From Quercus robur (Eukaryota; Streptophyta; Magnoliopsida; Fagales; Fagaceae), in contig NC_065538.1 of NCBI RefSeq assembly GCF_932294415.1, positions 26,747,957 through 26,811,956 on the forward strand: DNA of 64,000 nucleotides. The letters are read 5' to 3'. Shown piece by piece: positions 58,112 through 64,000 of this stretch. The translations under genes were made by a program, and so were the position numbers. The stretch's first letter is position 1, and the number at the start of each line of letters is the position of its first letter. The notes under the pieces were generated by a model. It did no database searches and was not told where the DNA came from. It worked only from the letters and a program-made list of their open reading frames with translations.

Positions 58112-58749
58112 TGTAGGGACACGATTTTTAACGACCCAAGGATGACGTTGGGCTCGTGTGTAAAGGGCCCGAATAATATGATTTGTAGAGAGTGGGTTTG
58201 GAAAGGCCTGCCTTTGGGCGTTGGGTTTCGGTTTGGTCCCGGTTTCATGAGCGATCATACAAAGATGGGTTTGGACTGTATAGCTGAGCTTTGCATCAAT
58301 GTAGTTTGAAAGGTTTGACTCCTCGGAATTAGTCCGAGGAGCATTACATTCTCACCATTCCTCCTCCCTTTTTTTCAGGATCCCCCCCCCCCTTTTTCTT
58401 CAGGATCCCCTCCTTTTATACTAGTATTTACCTCCCATCCTTCATCTACGTGTCAGTTTTTCCTGGTTTGGGGTATTTACTCGTCCTATCAATCCATACG
58501 TCAGAGTGGTTGGGGAAAAGCTGGATAGCATGGTATGGAGTTTGGGCTCGTCAGGCGTTGGGCTCCACATTATGGTGTTGACAGCTTTCTCGTTTGTACG
58601 GCTCTTGTACTGGGTTTGTCATTTTCTTCAGGCACTTTGTGAGGTGTTGAGCGTGAGATCGTCCTCGGCAGTAGGGCTCCTTGGCTTGGGCTTTGGGCCC
58701 TTAATGTGAAATGGGCTGGGATTTCAAATTTCAGGCCCCACCACCCACA
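58112..58749 (+). repeat. 3' LTR
   Basis: Direct copy of the LTR at 55052-55686. The main length difference is a longer C run at about 58383-58392. Confidence 0.85.
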
Positions 58750-58754
58750 CTTAG

Positions 58755-59745
58755 CATTTATTTTTTAACAAAGTTTAGCTACAAAATTGGTTGTAGTTTT
58801 AGATTACAACTTTACTTAATATCATTTTATTAGATTTGAATTTTGATAAATCTATCGTTGAATTACATTTTCTTCTTATATTCTCTTTGCTTGTAAAATT
58901 TCTAGAAAATAAAAAATCAATAGCTATGTCATTAATAAATTGTTTAAATTGCAAGTTTTTGCAGTTTATATGCATAAAATATAAGCTCATAAATCATATA
59001 GTAAATGACATCCGATTGACACAAAAGGTGACATGTGTATTAAGAGTGTAAAGAATATGCAATTCAACGGTTAGATTTTCAAAATATATACTAATATTTA
59101 TTTTATTGAGTAAGGTTGTAGTCTTATACTACAACAAATTTTGTAACTAAACTTTATCCTTTATTTTTCTCTTCTTGCTTATTTTTTTCAATCGTTTGAA
59201 AAATCCATACTGGAAAATTAAAGTTTGAAAAAGTACGTACTTAAGCATTTATTTTTGAACAAAGTTTAGCTACAGAATTGGTTTTAGCCTTAGGCGACAA
59301 CCTTACTCAATATCTTTTTATTGTAGGTGAATTTTGACATATCCACCATTCAATTATATTTTCTTCTTATATATTTTATACTTGCAAAATTTTCAGAAAA
59401 TTAAAGATCAATAGTTATATCATTAATAAATTGTGTAATTGCATGTTTTTGTAGTTTAAAATTATGCATAAAATATAATCTTATTGATCATATAGTAATT
59501 AATATCTGATTAACACAAAATTTGACGTGTATTAAAAGTGTAAAGAAAATGCAATTTAACGGTTAGATTTTTAAAATATGTAGTAATGTTAATGATATTG
59601 AGTAAGGTTGTAACCTTAGGTTACAAACAATTTTGTAGCTAAACTTGGTCTTTTATTTTTCTCTTGTTGATTATTTTTTTTTCAACCATTTGAAAAATCC
59701 ATACTTGAAAATTAAAGTTTAAAAAAGTGTGTACTCTCCTTAGTT
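58755..59745 (+). repeat. Two tandem 491-bp units, each containing a MITE
   Basis: The phrase tttagctacaaaattgg (58774) recurs as tttagctacagaattgg (59265), 491 bp on. Within each unit, inverted ends aagtttagctacaaaa and the complement of ttgtaactaaacttt (near 59141-59155) bound a MITE of about 390 bp. The duplication includes the MITE and its flank. Confidence 0.7.
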
Positions 59746-60044
59746 GTGCTTTAGATTTTTTAGTTGTTTCAATTACATAATTGTATTGGTCAATGAATCA
59801 CACAATTGAATTTAATTGTAGTTAAAAATAATCCCTCTTGTGCAATATTGATTAATATATCCACATGGTTGGATTTAAATGAAGAATCTAAAACATTGAC
59901 ATCAAGGAACAATAATTCTAGAATCACAATAATTTTCACAATTAGTGAGGTGACATATTGTTAATGGTAGATAATAATGTAATGTTAGTAGTGGACTTAG
60001 ATGTGAACCAATCAAGGAAGTCAATTTATATCGTACTAGTATCG

Positions 60045-60360
60045 GTACTTGTCGGACCATGTGCCTTACCGATCCATTCAACGACCAATTGGTGAAGGAT
60101 GAGGGGGTATAAATCTTTTATAGCATTCGATCGTAAACCAAGCCCATTGGTATTGGAGTGAATTGTGAAATCCCTCACAATGCGGCTCCAACGACTCAAA
60201 CCTATGACCGAGCTCTGATACCATTTGTCGGACCATGTGCCTTACCGATCCATCCAATGACCAAATGGTGAAGGATGAGGGGGCACAAATCTTTTATAGC
60301 ATTCGATCGCAAACCAAGCCCATTAGTATTGGAGCGAATTGTGAAATCCCTCACAGTACT
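60045..60360 (-). mobile_element. Miniature LTR retrotransposon (TRIM/SMART-like), 306 bp, complete
   Basis: Two 130-bp direct repeats (60050-60179 and 60226-60355) run TGTCGGACC...CCCTCACA on the plus strand. Only 46 bp lies between them. The element is flanked by the perfect TSD GTACT (60045-60049 and 60356-60360). On the minus strand, two bases after the LTR at 60226, the interior starts TGGTATCAGAGC (60223-60212), the initiator-Met tRNA primer-binding site. That fixes the orientation as minus. The LTRs differ at about 8 of 130 positions. It codes for nothing and must borrow enzymes. Confidence 0.9.
60212..60223 (-). promoter_or_regulatory. tRNA-Met primer-binding site of the miniature LTR element
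   Basis: The minus strand reads TGGTATCAGAGC, complementary to the 3' end of plant initiator tRNA-Met, two bases from the LTR edge as is usual. Confidence 0.85.
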
Positions 60361-60689
60361 ATTTTAAAATGTACAAAATTAAAATGCTAGGCTATATCTG
60401 GAATTTTTCGAGTTTTTTGTCCGGTATTGATGTTTTGGTTAGAACAATAAAAAAATGTTAAAAAGCATGTTGTTTAAGCTAATACATTGAATCTCTCAAG
60501 TGTATAGGAAAATTGTTGAATTCACTCACTCTCACACACTATATACAAGTTAACTCTTTCTTTAACAAACTTTACTATAACTCATCTTTTTATTAAGTTT
60601 CAATTAATTTAAATTTTAATGTAATTTAATTTAAAATGTACTAACAAGTAATGCTTGAAAACTCCAATCCTTTAATATACATACATATT

Positions 60690-61560
60690 ATTGTGTTATA
60701 AAATAGCGGAAGCTCAAATTACCAAGATTGATTATGAAAATATTTTAGGCTTGAGTAAGATCTCTAAACTAATCAATAGAAATGAAGAAAATTAATCCAA
60801 AATAAAATAGATAAAAAACACCAATATTTATGTGATTCGGCTATAGTCTACATCCACGGGCGATGACGAACAAATTTCACTATAAAAAATTTGGGATAAT
60901 ACAAATTGGTGTAAAGGCACTCTCATAAACTCAAATCCCAAATACACCCAAATAACTCTCTCTCACAAATACAAAACCAAAAGGTTCACAAATACCAAAT
61001 ATGAATACCAAGTACCAAATACCAATTGCGCATAAATTAAAGAGAGAGCCACAAAGCAAATCCAAAAAGTTGCAATGCATCAAGAGAGAGCAAATCACCA
61101 AACCACATAACTAAAACCAAGCGGTAACAAACCTCTTTTACTATTCCAAATCGCAACTCACAAATATCAAAGAACCAAAATAAGAGAAAGTCTCTTTTTC
61201 TCACACCCTCTCATCTCTTTTTTCTAATTTTCCGTAGTAGTACTATGCTTATATGGGAGACTTGAGTCAGCTACGATATCCAAAACTAAGAAAAACTAGA
61301 CTCATTTACACGCCCAAAAGGAGAATCACTCATATTCCAAAAGGAATTCTAAATCAAATAGTAGACAAAACTTCTAAGAGAACTTGATAACTTCAAACAA
61401 CAGTAACCCAAAAGGAATAAAATTCATTCCTTATCCAAATCCAACAAAGAGTCGAACTCCTAATTCAAGCCATATTCTACATATTGATCATAAGGTTTCA
61501 TTTATCTCAATAAGTTTCTTGGTAGTAGCATGAAACACTACTAAAACACATATATGAAAA
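60690..61560 (-). mobile_element. Possible LTR fragment, reverse orientation
   Basis: ttatgtgattcggctatagt and catccacggg (60826-60860) belong to a phrase common in plant retrotransposon LTRs. A related version is at 62431-62462. No boundaries or TSD were found. 61561-62340 shows nothing recognisable. Confidence 0.3.
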
Positions 61561-62339
61561 TGATTTCAACAGAAACGGTTTTTGCTAACTTTTTTTTTGA
61601 AAGGAAGATTGATGACAATTACTAAAATGATTTTTTTTTTTGCTTTCCATTTCTTTTTTCCTTGAAATGTTATTTAAAACTAAATATCAATTTAGTCATT
61701 TTAGGATTCTTAGCATGCTACTTTCAATAACTTATAGTCTTTTTTTTTTTTTTGGTTTCCCAAGGTGTCCCTAGATTTTTATCCCAAGAGTAATCATTCG
61801 AGATACTGTTAGGCACCAACACGGGGACCCTTATAGTCTTATACACTTAAAACAAGTTCAAAATAGCTACCCCTGGAATTTAAAAAAAAAGGTCCGGTTA
61901 ATGTGTGTACACACATTAATAAATCTATTTTTAGAAAAGTTTTATTGAGAATTTAAAAAATTGTCAAATTTTTTTCAATTTCCAATAAAACTTTTCTAAA
62001 ATTAGTTTACTAAAATCCTTAAAAAAATACCAACGTCAGAATGTTTGGATTTAAAAATAAAATAAAATAAAAAGACTGTCAAATATGATTTTGCCATATT
62101 TAACCGCTATCTCGGTAACGGTGTCCCCCTTCAATTATGACTTATTTGTGGCGAGCCCAGAGGAAAAGTCTCAGCCATCTTCGAAGAACACGACTTGATG
62201 ACTTGACGGGCCACCATACCGATTTTCTCACCTAATTCTCGCACGTTCAGTGACTAGAAATTTTATCCGGAGAGTTCATTAAAAAAATATAAGTTAAAAC
62301 AAAATTTAATTAAAATAAAACTTGACTATATCAAGGGTA

Positions 62340-62660
62340 AGGAATTTAACAAAAAATTCCAACCTGTGAGAAACAAAACAAATAGAGAAAACACACGTCA
62401 AAGAAAATAATCACACGCACAAGACAATATTTACGTGGTTCGGCAATTTGCCTACGTCCATGGAGTTGCAGGGATTTCACTATTATCAGGGAAAATACAA
62501 TAGTGCACAAGAACGCTCTCAAGAAACCCAAATCTCAATTACACCCTAATACTCTCTTATAGAAAAAATAAGAATAGAAGCTGACTGCCTCTCTTTTCTC
62601 TATTTTCTCTCATGCGGCTTGCTCATTAGGTTAATTAGAATTTTTCTTGAATCTCACACG
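62340..62660 (-). mobile_element. Possible LTR fragment, reverse orientation
   Basis: ttacgtggttcggcaatttg followed by cctacgtccatgg resembles the block at 60826-60860 and other plant LTR sequences. The 61-codon minus ORF here is not gene-like. Confidence 0.3.
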
Positions 62661-62672
62661 GCTACACTACAA

Positions 62673-62703
<31 letters not shown>

Positions 62704-63400
62704 CAAAGTCGGCTAAAAGGTGGGTTACTATTCCAAATAGGATTTGGTCAAATAAGGTGGGCTTGTGGCAATTCAAGCCACACACGGCCCACTTCAACAT
62801 CAAGAATTACTAACCCAAAAAATATATATATATATATATATAAATGCATAAAGTTTTATAGTTTTTTTCTTCAAGTTTTCGTATTTTGAATTATTACAAA
62901 CCCTCTGTATTTCCTAAAAATTAAATTATATAAAGTTATATTATGTTTGTACTATAAATGCACATATACGCACATATCACAATTCACACAAAAAAAATTA
63001 TTAAAAAAAATGTTCATAATCAATATTAAGCACACTCACACATATAATAAAAATTTATAATAGAATAGACATTTGCAATTTACAAATATTCACTCTTTAT
63101 TCTTAAAGTTGAAGATTCCAAGATAGTCAGATAATTAACTGGAATGAGATGAGATTCATGAGAGAGAGATCTACATGATCTATGCTATTGTTTGGTTTTA
63201 GGATGGACTGTTTTGCGTTGTTTTAGTTTTGGATTGGGTTGGCTTGAGTTATTGTTTAGTTTTGACTTGGACTTATTTGTGATTAGAGTGTGCAAAATTT
63301 AACTTAGGTGCTCAAAAATATTTTTAAAAAGAAAGTAAGCTAATAAAAAAATGTTTCTTTTATATATAATATTTTTATTTTCAAGTCAGTGAACCCCCTG
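62661..63400. other. Upstream region of the MLP-like gene
   Basis: TA microsatellites lie at 62679-62701 and 62822-62842. No gene was seen. Confidence 0.4.
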
Positions 63401-63406
63401 AACAAC

Positions 63407-63414
63407 TATAAAAT
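63407..63414 (+). promoter_or_regulatory. TATA box for the MLP-like gene
   Basis: tataaaat lies about 100 bp before the ATG at 63512, in a suitable position for a short 5' leader. Confidence 0.5.
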
Positions 63415-63511
63415 GCCCTATCTCTGTTGAAACCAAATGAGCCATTTCTCTCTTTCTTCCTTTTTATTGTTTTAAAGGATCAAAAGTGAGTTTCAAGATA
63501 CGTACGAAAAG

Positions 63512-63698
63512 ATGTCTCTATTTGGGAAGGTAGAAGCTGAAATAGAGATCAAGGCCTCTGCATATAAGTTTTTTGAGGCTAACAGCAAGCGAGTAGCTGA
63601 TCTACCGAAACATGCCCCTAACTTTATACAAAGTGTTGATTTAGTACAAGGTGAATGGGGACAAGAGGGCTCTGTCATGTGCTTCTATTTTACCTTCG
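63512..63698 (+). CDS. MLP-like protein (Bet v 1 / major latex protein family), exon 1
   Basis: The frame begins MSLFGKVEAEIEIKASAYKF and includes HAPNFIQSVDLVQGEWGQEG and SVMCFYFTFG. This is the N-terminal third of a major-latex-protein-like member of the Bet v 1 fold: small cytosolic ligand-binding proteins of about 150 residues linked to stress responses. Family landmarks are the strand VEAEIEIKA and the loop EGEWG-like QGEWGQEGS. The exon ends at donor ggtaagt (63699), phase 1, splitting a codon just where family members have their single intron. The second exon lies beyond the window. The first exon is intact. Confidence 0.82.
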
Positions 63699-64000
63699 GT
63701 AAGTCAATCAATATTTGTTGATCATGTCTTATGAATTCCTGAACACTTTAACATTTTATGTAATACTTGCCCTTACAAATGCTTATAGCTAGCCCGATCA
63801 ACTGTGTATGTCTAGGATTTACTAAAGATTGTGTTGATGACTTGGTGGGAAAAAGAAAAAAGGGAATTGTAATTTGTAATGTGTTGTGGGGGGTGAGCTG
63901 ACATATATTTATATACTTATTTTTTAATTAGTTTTCTAGAAACTAATTGTGCGTTTGGTTTCAAATTAAAAATCTAACTTATTTTACTATTCAGCTTATT
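63699..64000 (+). other. Start of the MLP-like gene's intron
   Basis: The donor gtaagt is at 63699-63704 and no acceptor plus coding sequence is visible before the window ends. Confidence 0.6.

Larger units (their letters stand above)
55052..58749 (+). mobile_element. Full-length LARD-like LTR retrotransposon, 3.7 kb
   Basis: The 5' LTR is 55052-55686 (635 bp) and the 3' LTR is 58112-58749 (638 bp). Both run TGTAGGGACACG...CACCCACA and differ by about 18 substitutions counted by eye, mostly C/T and G/A, plus a C-run length change. The flanks are CTTAT (55047-55051) and CTTAG (58750-58754), a TSD with one mismatch. The interior (55687-58111) has no gag, protease, integrase or reverse transcriptase, so it depends on another element. 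It contains a small ORF (56135-56512), a 3'-UTR-like stretch with aataaaag at 56708 and an 81-bp tandem array. Neither a standard tRNA primer site nor a purine tract is obvious at the LTR edges, which is odd. Confidence 0.85.

Overview
This is plant nuclear DNA from an AT-rich, repeat-laden eudicot chromosome. It has GT-AG introns, plant-specific gene families and dense transposable-element (TE) debris. The overall feel suggests a woody eudicot, possibly Fagales, but that is an impression rather than a proof. There are no bacterial, CRISPR, rRNA or organellar features.

Genes. Four genes and one gene fragment can be supported.
(1) 1-6316 (+), partial at its 5' end: a nucleotide-binding NB-ARC protein with a C-terminal Armadillo-type alpha-solenoid. 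One 3.5-kb intron splits it. The last exon carries an apparent one-base deletion in a C run.
(2) 10039-7455 (-): a complete six-exon gene for PSF1, a GINS subunit of the replicative helicase (197 aa). It lies tail-to-tail with gene 1 and has an E2F-like site upstream.
(3) 31974-32348 (+): an intronless 124-aa homolog of the plant MAPK-substrate protein At1g80180 (MASS family).
(4) 63512 to past the right edge (+): the first exon of an MLP/Bet v 1-like protein.
(5) 21605-21837 (+): a broken N-terminal stub of a leucine-rich-repeat receptor-like protein.

Mobile DNA fills most of the rest.
- The intron of gene 1 (753-4226) holds two copies of a Copia-like LTR. The second is split by an 894-bp Helitron (1893-2786). 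A degenerate LINE zf-RVT fragment follows.
- A hAT element with a perfect 8-bp target-site duplication (TSD) lies at 12389-13053.
- A minus-strand Helitron starts at 15947 and carries a spliced RPA70-like gene (16663-17496). It abuts a truncated LTR element of a non-autonomous (LARD-like) family.
- The same LARD-like family supplies a solo LTR (26745-27430, TSD TAGGT) and a near-complete 3.7-kb copy (55052-58749), whose interior contains an 81-bp x 8 tandem repeat.
- 34.9-41.9 kb is a stack of TIR elements. It includes a three-deep nest (36.9-39.0 kb) and a MITE inside a MITE with a 10-bp TSD.
- A hAT element with an 8-bp TSD sits at 53628-54533.
- A tiny 306-bp LTR retrotransposon (130-bp LTRs, 46-bp interior, tRNA-Met primer site, TSD GTACT) sits at 60050-60355.

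The genes are not a functional cluster. The most notable items are the NB-ARC/ARM gene with its C-run frameshift, the RPA-bearing Helitron, the miniature LTR element, and the retrotransposon interior with the 81-bp array and a small ORF shared between two family members. All coordinates and motifs were read by eye. Family assignments rest on recognised protein motifs or on TIR/TSD structure, not on database searches.
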